NCBI RefSeq assembly: GCF_016741935.1
Contig: NZ_JAERRG010000017.1
Span: 1-64,000, forward strand
Direction of reading: 5' to 3'
Source of the DNA: Streptomyces endocoffeicus
GTDB lineage: Bacteria; Actinomycetota; Actinomycetes; Streptomycetales; Streptomycetaceae
DNA length: 64,000 nt
Shown here: positions 7,470-15,971 of the stretch, piece by piece
How the letters are laid out: each line of letters begins with the position of its first letter
Numbering within the stretch: position 1 is the stretch's first letter
The notes under the pieces: model-generated
Told to the model about the DNA's origin: nothing
Databases searched by the model: none
Seen by the model: only the letters and a program-made list of their open reading frames with translations
Position numbers and translations under genes: made by a program

Positions 7470-9215
7470 GTGACGATCAGAATTCTGCCGGCCGTCGGCG
7501 ACCCCGACGCCGCCCACTCCCTCAGTGGGCTGCTCGGCCAGCTGCCCGGTGCCGAACCGTCGGCGCCGGTGGGCGACTCGACCCTGCTGCTCGACACCCT
7601 CGCCTCGCTGGCCGCCGCCTCCCTGGAGGAGCTGCCGGAGGTCGTCCTCGTCCATGAGCGCATCGGCCCGGCCCCGGCGCTGGAGCTGATCCGCGAGATC
7701 GCGCTGCGCTTCCCGGCGGTGGGCGTGGTGCTGGTCACCGCCGACGCGGGGCCCGCGCTGTACTCGGCCGCCATGGACGCCGGGGCCCGCGGCATCGCCG
7801 GGATACCACTGGCGTACGAGGAACTGGCGGCCCGGGTCCAGGGCGCCGCCCAGTGGGCCACGGGCGTGCGGCGCCATCTCGGGGGCGGCGGCGATCCGCT
7901 CGCCACCGGGCCCGGCGGCAAACTGGTCGCGGTCGCGGGCGCCAAGGGCGGGGTCGGCACCACCGTGACCGCCGTACAGCTCGCGCTCGCCGCGCGGGCC
8001 GCGGGCCGTAAGGTCGCGCTGGTCGACATGGACCTCCAGTCCGGGGACATCGCCTCGTACCTCGATGTCCAGTTCCGGCGCTCGATCGCCGATCTGGCGC
8101 AGATCAACGACATCTCGCCGCGGGTGCTCCAGGACGCGGTGTTCACCCACCAGACCGGGCTCGGGCTGCTGCTCGCGCCGGGCGAGGGCGAGCGCGGCGA
8201 GGAGGTCACCGACCGCACCGCACGCCAGGTCATCGGCGCGCTGCGGTCGCGGTTCGAGATCGTGATCGTCGACTGCGGTACGCAGATGACCTCCGCGGGC
8301 GCCGCCGCCGTGGAGCTCGCGGACATCGCGCTGCTGGTGACCACCCCGGACGTGGTCGCGGTGCGCGCCGCCAAGCGCATGGTCCGGCTGTGGGACCGGC
8401 TCCAGATCCGCAAGGCGGAGGAGACCGTGACCGTGGTCAACCGGCATACCCGCAGCGCGGAGATCCAGCCGCAGCTGGTCCAGCGGGCCACCGGCACGAC
8501 GGTGGCGCGCACGGCGATCCCGGCCGGGTTCAAGGAGCTCCAGCCCGCCGTCGACTCGGGCCGGATGCACGACCTGGATGCCAAGTCCGCCGTCAAACAG
8601 GCGCTGTGGGGGCTGGCCGGTGAGCTGGGCCTGGTGGAGGCGGCGCCCCCGGGCGGCGGCCGCCGCGGCAACCACCGGGGCGGCCACGCGGCCGGGGGCG
8701 GCGGCGAGCGCGCGCTGCCGGGGCTGCGGCGGCGCCACGCCATAGAGGCGGGCGGCGACCCGGCGCAGGGCAGCGTGGGCGACGGCACCGACGCGCTGAA
8801 CGAGATCGCCCCGCCGTCCACCAGGGGCTTCCTGCGCAAGCGGGGCGGCGGCGACCGCGGCCAGGTGACGGTCGAGTTCCTCGGCGTCCTGCCGCTGGCC
8901 CTGATCGTGCTCGCGGTCGTCTGGCAGCTGGTGCTGGTGGGCTACACCTACTCGCTGGCGGGCAACTCCGCCGACAAGGGCGCCCGCGCGGGCGCCGCCA
9001 AGGGCGCGGGCGCCTGCCAGGACGCGGCCGCGAAGGACATCCCCGGCTCCTGGACCGCCGACATCGCCTGCGGCGGCGGCGACGGCACGGTCTACAAGGC
9101 CACGGTCAAGCTCCACGTCCCGATCCTCTTCCCGGGCGCCGCCGACTTCCCCTGGACGGTCACGGGCACGGCCGGCGCGGCGGACGAGACCGACCTGGCG
9201 GGCGGAGGGGGATGA
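7470..9215 (+). CDS. TadZ/CpaE-like ATPase fused to a TadE-like pseudopilin domain
   Basis: 581 aa, GTG start behind GAGGAGG. Residues 1-135 resemble a degenerate response-regulator receiver (VVLVHERIGPAPALELI, VGVVLVTAD). Residues 150-390 form a ParA/MinD-type ATPase with deviant Walker A KGGVGTT (159-165) and VDMDLQSGD, the TadZ/CpaE arrangement that localises pilus machinery. After a Gly/Arg-rich linker (about 392-460), residues 463-581 have a separate module: RGQVTVEFLGVLPLALIVLA, the charged N-terminus plus hydrophobic helix of a TadE pseudopilin, then a small extracellular part with two Cys. The reading frame is continuous. These are usually separate proteins, so either the fusion is real or it is processed by the prepilin peptidase. 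Confidence 0.85.
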   Translation: MTIRILPAVGDPDAAHSLSGLLGQLPGAEPSAPVGDSTLLLDTLASLAAASLEELPEVVLVHERIGPAPALELIREIALRFPAVGVVLVTADAGPALYSAAMDAGARGIAGIPLAYEELAARVQGAAQWATGVRRHLGGGGDPLATGPGGKLVAVAGAKGGVGTTVTAVQLALAARAAGRKVALVDMDLQSGDIASYLDVQFRRSIADLAQINDISPRVLQDAVFTHQTGLGLLLAPGEGERGEEVTDRTARQVIGALRSRFEIVIVDCGTQMTSAGAAAVELADIALLVTTPDVVAVRAAKRMVRLWDRLQIRKAEETVTVVNRHTRSAEIQPQLVQRATGTTVARTAIPAGFKELQPAVDSGRMHDLDAKSAVKQALWGLAGELGLVEAAPPGGGRRGNHRGGHAAGGGGERALPGLRRRHAIEAGGDPAQGSVGDGTDALNEIAPPSTRGFLRKRGGGDRGQVTVEFLGVLPLALIVLAVVWQLVLVGYTYSLAGNSADKGARAGAAKGAGACQDAAAKDIPGSWTADIACGGGDGTVYKATVKLHVPILFPGAADFPWTVTGTAGAADETDLAGGGG

Positions 9216-9216
9216 G

Positions 9217-9864
9217 ATGACCCGTCACCGCGCACCACTGCCAACCGCCTCCGGCGGCCCCGAGACGGCGCCCCGCCACCGTGACCGTCCCGGGGCGGCC
9301 CCGGATCCCGCGGCGCCGGATCCCGCGGCGCCGGATCCCGCGGCGCCGGGCGGCGGGCCCGCCACGGCGGCCGCCCTGCGCCGGCACGGCCACCCGGCGG
9401 TGGGCTCGGGCCGGCTGGGGCGGCGCCCCGGCGCGTCGCGTCGGGGGCGCGGCGACGCCGGGTCGGCGTCCATCGAGTTCCTGGGGTTTCTGCCGATCCT
9501 CATCCTCGTCGCGCTCGCCGCCGTACAGCTCGGCATCGCCGCGTACGCCGCGCAGCAGGCCGGGACCGCGGCGCGGGCGGCGGCGCGGACGGCGTCGCTG
9601 GACGAGCCGCGGACCAGCCCGCAGGCCGCCGGTAAGGCGGCGATCAGCGGGTGGCTGGCCGACGGGGCGAGCATCGGCAGTGGGGGCTGCGGGGGCGGGG
9701 AGGCGCAGGCCACCGCGACCGTGGAGATCCCCTCCGTCATCCCCGGCTTCGACTTCGGCAGCGCCGAGAAGAGCGCCACCATGCCCTGCGACGACGGAGA
9801 CGGCGGGGACGGAGACGGCGGTACGGGCGGCCTGGCATCGGCCGCGATGGGAGGCGAACGATGA
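9217..9864 (+). CDS. TadE/TadF-like minor pilin protein
   Basis: 215 aa; the ATG lies one base after the preceding stop. Residues 1-80 are a long basic/proline-rich cytoplasmic extension with three exact PDPAA repeats. The pseudopilin motif GSASIEFLGFLPILILVALA is at about 85-104, with a Glu five residues after the presumed cleavage site. The extracellular part is Ala/Gly-rich with paired cysteines. The gene overlaps tadA by four bases (ATGA). It is the second TadE-like unit in the locus after the one fused to TadZ. Confidence 0.83.
   Translation: MTRHRAPLPTASGGPETAPRHRDRPGAAPDPAAPDPAAPDPAAPGGGPATAAALRRHGHPAVGSGRLGRRPGASRRGRGDAGSASIEFLGFLPILILVALAAVQLGIAAYAAQQAGTAARAAARTASLDEPRTSPQAAGKAAISGWLADGASIGSGGCGGGEAQATATVEIPSVIPGFDFGSAEKSATMPCDDGDGGDGDGGTGGLASAAMGGER
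9303..9347 (+). repeat. Three 15-bp tandem repeats inside the TadE-like gene
   Basis: GGATCCCGCGGCGCC is present three times in a row without a mismatch. It encodes the repeated DPAAP unit in the N-terminal extension. Copy number is likely to vary between strains by slippage (inference). Confidence 0.85.
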
Positions 9865-11369
9865 GCCTGCGGGCCCGTATCACCGCGCCCGAGGGGCCCG
9901 GCGAGGGCGGCGGGCGCCAGGACGGGCACCTCGTCTCCGCCTACCGCGCCAAGCTGCTGGAGGAGATCGACCTCGCCGAGATGTCCTCGCTCTCCACCGC
10001 CGAGCGCCGCTCCCGCCTGGAGCGCGTGCTCGGCCACATCATCAGCCGCGAGGGCCCGGTGCTGTCCACCAGCGAGCGCTCCCAGCTGATCCGCCGGGTG
10101 GTGGACGAGGCGCTCGGCCTCGGGGTGCTCGAACCGCTCCTCGAGGACACCTCCATCACCGAGATCATGGTCAACGGCCCGGACCAGATCTTCGTGGAGC
10201 GGGCCGGCCGGGTCGAGCTGGTCCCCGTCCGCTTCGCCTCCGAAGAGCAGCTGATGCAGACCATCGAGCGCATCGTCTCCACGGTCAACCGCCGGGTGGA
10301 CGAGTCGAATCCGATGGTCGACGCCCGGCTCCCCTCCGGTGAGCGCGTCAACGTGATCATCCCGCCGCTCGCCCTCACCGGCGCCACGCTCACCATCCGC
10401 CGCTTCCCCCGCGCCTACACCCTCCATGAGCTGATCGGCATGGGCACGCTGGACGAGCAGATGCTGATGCTGCTCGCGGCGCTGGTGCGGGCCAAGTTCA
10501 ACGTCGTGGTCTCCGGCCCCACCGGATCCGGTAAGACCACGCTGCTCAACGCCCTCTCCGGGCTGATCCCGGACGGGGAGCGCATCATCACCGTCGAGGA
10601 CGCCGCCGAACTCCAGCTCCAGCAGAGCCATGTGATCCGGCTGGAGTCCCGGCCGCCCAACGTCGAGGGCAAGGGCCGGATCACCATCCGCGACCTGGTC
10701 CGCAACTCCCTCCGGATGCGCCCCGACCGCATCATCGTCGGCGAGGTGCGCGGCGGGGAGACCCTCGACATGCTCCAGGCCATGTCCACCGGCCATGACG
10801 GCTCGCTGGCCACCGTCCACGCCAACAGCGCCGAGGACGCGCTGATGCGGCTCCAGACGCTCGCCTCCATGTCGGATGTGGCGATCCCCTACGAGGCGCT
10901 GCGGGACCAGATCAACAGCGCCGTGGACTGCATCGTCCAGCTCGTCCGGCACGCCGACGGCTCACGGCGGATCAGCGAGATCGCGCTGCTCGACAGCCAT
11001 GGCCACGAGTCGTACCGCATCGCCACCGTCTGCCGCTTCGACGCCCAGCCGATGGGCGCGGACCGGGTGGTGCGCGGGCGGTTCGGCTACTTCCCGCTGC
11101 CGGAGCGGGTCGCCGAGCGGCTGCGCATGGCCAGCGAGTCGGTGCCGCCCGCCTTCGGCGTGGCCGCCTTCCCGGCGCAGCTGGCCACCCGCGCGGCCGG
11201 ATACGACCCGCACGACCGGCCGCCGCACGACCGGCCGCCGCACGACCGGCCGCCGCACGACCGGCCGCCGCACGACCGGCCGCCGTACGACCGACCCCCG
11301 CAGGACCGGCCCCCGTTCGGCCGACCCCCGCAGGACCGACCCCCGTTCGACCCCAGGGACCGGAGGTAG
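9861..11369 (+). CDS. tadA: TadA/CpaF pilus assembly ATPase
   Basis: 502 aa. The start is ATG at 9861, overlapping the previous stop. This is a type II/IV secretion hexameric ATPase that powers Flp pilus assembly from the cytoplasm. The N-terminal domain (about 20-190) includes DTSITEIMVNGPDQIFVE. Walker A is GPTGSGKTT (about 217-225), with an Asp box DAAELQL and the Walker B region MRPDRIIVGEVRGGE. The His box lies in STGHDGSLATVHAN. Residues about 450-500 are an unusual tail of five-residue repeats (PHDRP and variants) encoded by 15-bp tandem repeats; this tail is not part of the ATPase fold. Confidence 0.95.
   Translation: MSLRARITAPEGPGEGGGRQDGHLVSAYRAKLLEEIDLAEMSSLSTAERRSRLERVLGHIISREGPVLSTSERSQLIRRVVDEALGLGVLEPLLEDTSITEIMVNGPDQIFVERAGRVELVPVRFASEEQLMQTIERIVSTVNRRVDESNPMVDARLPSGERVNVIIPPLALTGATLTIRRFPRAYTLHELIGMGTLDEQMLMLLAALVRAKFNVVVSGPTGSGKTTLLNALSGLIPDGERIITVEDAAELQLQQSHVIRLESRPPNVEGKGRITIRDLVRNSLRMRPDRIIVGEVRGGETLDMLQAMSTGHDGSLATVHANSAEDALMRLQTLASMSDVAIPYEALRDQINSAVDCIVQLVRHADGSRRISEIALLDSHGHESYRIATVCRFDAQPMGADRVVRGRFGYFPLPERVAERLRMASESVPPAFGVAAFPAQLATRAAGYDPHDRPPHDRPPHDRPPHDRPPHDRPPYDRPPQDRPPFGRPPQDRPPFDPRDRR
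11211..11345 (+). repeat. Nine 15-bp tandem repeats at the 3' end of tadA
   Basis: CACGACCGGCCGCCG is present five times exactly (11211-11285), followed by four diverged units to 11345. All stay in frame and encode (H/Y/Q/F)-D-R-P-P repeats. Strain-to-strain length variation is plausible. Confidence 0.9.
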
Positions 11370-11377
11370 CAGGGCCC

Positions 11378-12316
11378 ATGGACCATCTCGCGACGGCCGC
11401 CCTCGGCGCGACGCTGGTGTGCGGCGCGCTGGGCGTCGTGGGCGTGCACACCTATGTACGCGGCAAGGAGCAGCAGCGCGCGCTGATCGACCGGCTGTCG
11501 GAGACCGGCCCGCTGCCGGGCACCGCCCGTGCGCGCCGCTTCTCGGGTGTCGACCGGCGGCTGCGCACCACCTCCCTAGGCCGGAAGCTGGAGCTGCGGC
11601 TGGCGGCCACGGGCCTGGAGATCACCCCGGGGGAGTTCTTCGTCTACACGGCGGGGGCGGCGGCCGGGCTGTGGGTGATCGCGGCCTCCTTCCTCGCGGC
11701 GTTCTTCGGCCCGATAGCGGCGGTGATCGCCGTCTGGGGGTCCTTCGCGTTCCTCAGCTGGCAGCGCCAGAAGCGGATAGAGCGCTTCATCAACCAACTG
11801 CCCGAGCTGTCGCGGATCCTGGCCAACGCCACCCAGGCCGGACTGGCGCTGCGCACCGCGCTCGGCATGGCGGCGGACGAGATGGAGGCACCGGCGGGCG
11901 AGGAGCTGGCCAAGGTCGCGGCCAAGCTGGCCGTCGGCCACTCGATCGACGACGCGCTGGAGGAGCTGGCCGAGCGGCTGCCGTCCCGGGAGCTGGTGGT
12001 GCTGGTCACCACGCTGGTGCTGTCCAACCGCGCGGGCGGGACCGTGGTCAGCTCGCTGCGCAACCTCACCCAGACGCTGGAGGAGCGCAAGGAGACCCGG
12101 CGGGAGGTGCGCACCCAGCTCTCGCAGGTGACCGTCACCGCCTATGTCGTACCGCTGCTGGGGGTCGGGACGCTGCTGCTGATGAACCGGATCTCGGCCG
12201 GTTCGCTGGACCGGATGACCTCGTCCTTCTGGGGGCAGGCGGCGGTGGTCGTGGCCTTCTGTCTGTACGGGATCGGCTTCTTCCTCATCCGCCGCATGTC
12301 CAAGATCGATGTCTAG
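11378..12316 (+). CDS. tadB: Tad pilus inner-membrane platform protein TadB
   Basis: 312 aa. The ATG has GGAGG at the end of tadA. The type II secretion F domain (GspF-like) is at about 135-265, with LPELSRILANATQAGLALRTAL and EELAERLPSRELVVLVTTL. Membrane segments flank it: about 7-25 and 88-125 (pair), then about 258-280 and 285-305. It forms the membrane platform with TadC and is driven by TadA. Confidence 0.92.
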   Translation: MDHLATAALGATLVCGALGVVGVHTYVRGKEQQRALIDRLSETGPLPGTARARRFSGVDRRLRTTSLGRKLELRLAATGLEITPGEFFVYTAGAAAGLWVIAASFLAAFFGPIAAVIAVWGSFAFLSWQRQKRIERFINQLPELSRILANATQAGLALRTALGMAADEMEAPAGEELAKVAAKLAVGHSIDDALEELAERLPSRELVVLVTTLVLSNRAGGTVVSSLRNLTQTLEERKETRREVRTQLSQVTVTAYVVPLLGVGTLLLMNRISAGSLDRMTSSFWGQAAVVVAFCLYGIGFFLIRRMSKIDV

Positions 12317-12383
12317 GACCGTCCGGGACCGACGTACGAGCGAATCCGAATCCAGGTAAACAGGCAGAGGGGACTTGAGGGAG

Positions 12384-13271
12384 ATGGCACTGCTGCTGGC
12401 GCTGGCGGCCGGTCTCGCGGTGGCGGGCATCGCCTACGGCATCACGCTGTACCGCAGCGAGGCCAAGCTGCCCGGCGATCTGGCGGTGGCCCTGGAGGTC
12501 GGCTCCAGCCGGACGACCGTGGTCGGCTCGGCAGTCGATCGGCTGGGCATCCGCTACGCCCCCCTGGTGCTGCGGCTGATGGGCGAGAAGCGGGTGGCCC
12601 GGGTCCGCCGCCGGATCGATCTGGCGGGCAACCCGGGCGGTCTGACGGTGGATCGCTACGCGGCCCGGCGGGCGGTCTACGGGGCGCTCGGCTTCGTCGG
12701 GGCGCTGGTGATGCTGGGCAGGGGCCAAGTCCTGCTGGCGCTGCTGCTGGTGGCGTTCGGGCTGTTCTGGATCGAGGTGGGCATCTGGGCGGCGGTACGC
12801 GAGCGCAAGGACGCGATCGAGCGGACGTTGCCGGACTTTCTGGATGTTCTGGCCGTCGTGGTGAGTGCCGGATTGAGCTTCCGTCAGGCCCTGGACCGGG
12901 TCGCCGAGAAGTATGAGGGCCCCTGGGCGGATGAACTTCGCATCACACTTCGGCAAATGGACATGGGTGTCAGCCGCCGTCAGGCGTTCGAGGAACTACG
13001 TAAACGTAATGACTCAGAACAGGTCGCGCAGTTCGTCACCGCCCTTCAGCAGGGCGAGGAGCTGGGCGCTCCGATTGTCGAAACGTTGATCGCCATTGCG
13101 AACGACATGCGCCGTACGGACGCACAGAACGCCCGGCGGCGCGCGGCCCGCGCGGTGCCGAAGGCGACCATGGTCATCACGACCTTCATGGTGCCCGGAA
13201 CCATGGTGTTGCTCGTCGCGGGGTTCTTCATCGGCTCGGGCACCGACTTCGGCTCGGTGACCGGGGACTGA
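12384..13271 (+). CDS. tadC: Tad pilus inner-membrane platform protein TadC
   Basis: 295 aa from ATG 12384; an in-frame TTG at 12375 with GGGGA close upstream is the alternative start. N-terminal membrane segment MALLLALAAGLAVAGIAYGI, two more at about 100-140, and a C-terminal one (about 262-285, TTFMVPGTMVLLVAGFFIGSG). The GspF domain at about 150-255 contains LPDFLDVLAVVVSAGLSFRQAL and QGEELGAPIVETL. The 3' third is less GC-rich than the 5' part. It is the partner of TadB, 67 nt downstream of it. Confidence 0.92.
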   Translation: MALLLALAAGLAVAGIAYGITLYRSEAKLPGDLAVALEVGSSRTTVVGSAVDRLGIRYAPLVLRLMGEKRVARVRRRIDLAGNPGGLTVDRYAARRAVYGALGFVGALVMLGRGQVLLALLLVAFGLFWIEVGIWAAVRERKDAIERTLPDFLDVLAVVVSAGLSFRQALDRVAEKYEGPWADELRITLRQMDMGVSRRQAFEELRKRNDSEQVAQFVTALQQGEELGAPIVETLIAIANDMRRTDAQNARRRAARAVPKATMVITTFMVPGTMVLLVAGFFIGSGTDFGSVTGD

Positions 13272-13545
13272 CGGTCTCTTTTAGGTGAAGCTCCTTCGCG
13301 GTTGCAATTGAATGTGGGACAGTCGTCGACGGAGAACTCCTCGGTGCGGGAGGGGGTGAGACGGATGCGCGATCGGGGTTGGTCGTCACGTCCACGGTTC
13401 GAACGTGGTGAACGGGGAAGGCAATGCTTCCTGGGGCACTGTTCCGAGACGACTGTTTCGGCGTACTTTGCTCGTGTCGCGAGCGACACCACGGGGGTTG
13501 AGTCGCCGGACCACAGAGGGACGGCAGCCCATGGAGGGGAACACA

Positions 13546-13710
13546 ATGGGGAAGCGCGTCATGCGGAACGATCGGGGACAGACCTCGATCGAATATCTGG
13601 GCATCATCGCCGTGGTGGTGGCCATCGTGCTGGTCCTGTCGACCACGGACTTCGGCAGCATGATCGCAAACGCCATCTCCGACAAGATCTCACAGGTCGT
13701 CGGCATCTGA
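13546..13710 (+). CDS. flp: Flp-type major pilin
   Basis: 54 aa. The ATG at 13546 is preceded by GGAGGGGA with 5-nt spacing; an upstream ATG (13531) contains that site and is rejected. The class IVb prepilin motif is visible: a basic leader ending DRG, then QTSIEYLGIIAVVVAIVLVL, with cleavage expected after G11 and Glu at +5 followed by Tyr. The rest is a short amphipathic tail ending VVGI. This is the expected pilus subunit, processed by the A24 peptidase at 18467. A 274-bp gap upstream suggests its own promoter, in keeping with the need for excess pilin. Confidence 0.95.
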   Translation: MGKRVMRNDRGQTSIEYLGIIAVVVAIVLVLSTTDFGSMIANAISDKISQVVGI

Positions 13711-13718
13711 CCGGTCCC

Positions 13719-14432
13719 GTGACAGCGCGCCGAGATCTCAGGAGCGACGCGGGCCAGGCGTTTCCGATCTACATCACGGCGGTGGCGGGCCTGCTCTTCC
13801 TGGCGCTCGCCCTCTTCGCCGTCGGCCAGGCCGGAGCCACCCGCAACGGCGGACAGACCGCCGCCGACGCGGCGGCCCTCGCGGCCGCCCAGGACTACCG
13901 CGACCAGCTGCGCAAGGGGTTCCTGGAGGCGATCGCGAACGGCAGCGCATGGGATGACCTGCTGGACGGACGGGGACTGGGCGGCACCAACGCCTGCGAT
14001 CAGGCGCAGTGGTTCGCCGACCAGAACGGGGCGGATGTGACCGACTGCAGCGGGCCCGACTTCCTGCCGACGTCCTTCACCGTCACCGTGAAGACGCACA
14101 AGCCCGTGGGCAAGACCGTCATTCCCGGCACGGAGAGCAAGTACGGGGAGGCGACGGCCAAGGCGGTCGTCACCCCGCGCTGTACGGCCGAGCCGCCCGC
14201 CCCGCCGACCGAGCGGCCCGACGACGGAGACAAGGGCGACGGCGGCGGTGGCGGCAAGGACGACGACGGTAAGGACGACGGCAAGGGCGGCGACGGCGGT
14301 AAGGACGACGGCAAGGACGACAAGCCGCCCATCGACCTCCTCTGCGACGGAATCGACCTGACCATCGACCCGACGCATCTCGATCTCTTCCCCGACGCCA
14401 AGGACCTCTTCTCCGTGCACCTGGCCGACTGA
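13719..14432 (+). CDS. TadG-like pilus-locus protein with Asp/Lys/Gly-rich region
   Basis: 237 aa, GTG start 8 nt after the flp stop. The N-terminal segment SDAGQAFPIYITAVAGLLFLALALFAVGQAG (about 6-36) has the single hydrophobic helix of TadE/TadG proteins (helicase/secretion neighbourhood type). An Ala-rich helix (QTAADAAALAAAQDY) follows, then an extracellular domain with Cys pairs. A low-complexity DDGKDDGKGG stretch (about 168-205) precedes the C-terminus. It probably acts as a minor pilus or envelope anchor. Confidence 0.82.
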   Translation: MTARRDLRSDAGQAFPIYITAVAGLLFLALALFAVGQAGATRNGGQTAADAAALAAAQDYRDQLRKGFLEAIANGSAWDDLLDGRGLGGTNACDQAQWFADQNGADVTDCSGPDFLPTSFTVTVKTHKPVGKTVIPGTESKYGEATAKAVVTPRCTAEPPAPPTERPDDGDKGDGGGGGKDDDGKDDGKGGDGGKDDGKDDKPPIDLLCDGIDLTIDPTHLDLFPDAKDLFSVHLAD

Positions 14433-14499
14433 ACGGCCGACTGACGAGCGAACGAGCAGCAGAAGAGCAGAAGAGCAGAAGAGCAAAGGACAGCGAGCG

Positions 14500-15081
14500 A
14501 TGAGCATTCGGCACACGACGAAGGCCCGGAGGGGGGCCGCGGCGACGGCGCTCGCCGCGGCCCTGGCCCTCGCCGTGGCCGGGTGCGGCAACGGCGACGG
14601 CGACAAGAAGCCCGACGACGCCGCGGACCGGACGTCGACCGCGGCCAAGGACGACGGCGACGAGCAGCAGCCCGCGGCGGACTCCTCCAAGACCATCGGC
14701 GAGATGAAGGGCCCCGGCGGGATCGTCGTCACCCTGCACTCCGCGGAGCGCGACGACGGCGGGTTCGTCACGGTGAACGCCACCGTCACCAACCACGGCA
14801 GCCGGCTCTTCAACGCGATCGACTGGCGCTCGAAGGAGACCGAGGTGAAGTCCCTGTCGTCCGTGTCCGGCGCGTCCCTGATCGACGAGAAGGGCAAGAA
14901 GCGCTATCTCGTCCTCCGGGACACCGACGGCCAGTGCCTGTGCACCACGGGGCTCTCCGGGATCAAACCCAATGAGAGCCGTCCGCTGTTCGCGCAGTTC
15001 CCGGCCCCGCCGAAGAGCGTCAAAGAAATCGACTTCCAGATCCCGACCATGCCGTCCGTCAGCATCACCCTCTCCGGGTGA
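14500..15081 (+). CDS. Lipoprotein in the tad locus
   Basis: 193 aa. The ATG at 14500 has AAAGGA upstream. Lipoprotein signal peptide: LALAVAGC with the lipidated Cys at about 29, then a charged Asp/Lys linker and an immunoglobulin-like beta domain (about 65-193, IVVTLHSAERDDGGFVTVNATVTN). It overlaps the OmpA-domain gene by four bases, so the two are translationally coupled and likely act together at the outer face of the membrane. A run of AGCAGAAG-like repeats (about 14457-14484) lies in its leader. Confidence 0.85.
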   Translation: MSIRHTTKARRGAAATALAAALALAVAGCGNGDGDKKPDDAADRTSTAAKDDGDEQQPAADSSKTIGEMKGPGGIVVTLHSAERDDGGFVTVNATVTNHGSRLFNAIDWRSKETEVKSLSSVSGASLIDEKGKKRYLVLRDTDGQCLCTTGLSGIKPNESRPLFAQFPAPPKSVKEIDFQIPTMPSVSITLSG

Positions 15082-15722
15082 GCCGCGCCATGACACCGCA
15101 GACGACGGCCCGCCCCGCGCGCCGCGGCCCCGTGCTGGCCGCGCTGGCCTCCACCGCGCTCCTGGTCACCCTCACCGCCCCGGCGCCGCCCGCCCACGCG
15201 GACAGCGGCCCCGGCGCGCCCGCCGACACCACCCCGCCGGTGAAGATCGACGCCAAGGACTCCGATCTGAAGATGCCCGAGGGCGCCAAGCTGGCGCCCG
15301 GCCGGGTCCTGGACATCAAGTCCGTGGTCGAGACGGACGACGGCGACGAGCGGCGGGAGGACACCAACGCCAAGGTGAAGTTCGCCCTCCAGGCCGAGGT
15401 GCTCTTCGGCAAGGACAGCTCGAAGCTGGGCGGTGACGCACGGGCCCGGATCAAGGAGATCGCCTCCGAGGCCGAGCGGCAGAACGCCGAGAGCGTCCGC
15501 GTCTTCGGCTTCACCGACGACCTGGGCTCCGCGGGTCACGGCATCGTGCTGTCCAAGCAGCGGGCCAACGCGGTCCAGCAGGCGCTCGCCGAGGACCTGG
15601 ACCCTTCCGTCAAATACGAGATCCGGGGCTACGGCGAGCAGTACCCGATCGCGGACAACGCGACCGAGGAGGGCCGCAAGCGCAACCGCCGGGTCGAGGT
15701 CAGCTTCCCCAGGACCGGCTGA
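15078..15722 (+). CDS. Secreted OmpA-domain peptidoglycan-binding protein
   Basis: 214 aa using the GTG that overlaps the previous stop (GTGA); an ATG 12 nt later is also possible. Signal peptide about 1-42 (LLVTLTAPAPPAHA). The OmpA C-terminal domain is at about 105-212: LFGKDSSKLG, then VFGFTDDLGSAGHG, LSKQRANAV, GYGEQYPIADN and the closing RKRNRRVEV, matching the family's Asp/Arg peptidoglycan-binding motif. It probably anchors the lipoprotein/pilus machinery to the wall. Confidence 0.87.
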   Translation: MSRAMTPQTTARPARRGPVLAALASTALLVTLTAPAPPAHADSGPGAPADTTPPVKIDAKDSDLKMPEGAKLAPGRVLDIKSVVETDDGDERREDTNAKVKFALQAEVLFGKDSSKLGGDARARIKEIASEAERQNAESVRVFGFTDDLGSAGHGIVLSKQRANAVQQALAEDLDPSVKYEIRGYGEQYPIADNATEEGRKRNRRVEVSFPRTG

Positions 15723-15744
15723 CCCCGGCTGACCCCTTCCCACA

Positions 15745-15830
15745 ACCGGGGCTCCGCCCCGGACCCCGCTCCTCAATCGCCGGAGGGGCTGATTTCAGCC
15801 CGTCCGGGGTCCATGGGGCGGAGCCCCATG
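15745..15830. repeat. GGGGCTCCGCCCC-type Streptomyces intergenic repeat with hairpins
   Basis: CCGGGGCTCCGCCCCGG (15746-15762) and CATGGGGC-N3-GCCCCATG (15812-15830) form two hairpins in a block of a kind that is scattered through Streptomyces genomes. It follows the OmpA gene and may end its transcript. A related copy lies near 60150-60200. Confidence 0.65.
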
Positions 15831-15971
15831 GTCCGGGAAGGGGCGGGTAGGGGAACAGCCCGCCGCAGGCGTCACGACCCGTCGGCCATCCACCCGAACA
15901 GGCTGAGCGTGGCCGCGGCGCACGATGCCGCATCATGGGTGTGTTGATCGCACCCTTCGCCGGAGTTCGTT

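Noticed and set aside
9225..10952. Long minus-strand open frame opposite the TadE-like and tadA genes
   Set aside because: High GC content creates long antisense frames; the product is low-complexity and the plus strand has clear TadE and TadA motifs.
11211..11345. CRISPR-like repeat array
   Set aside because: The repeats are contiguous 15-bp units with no spacers and stay in frame within tadA.
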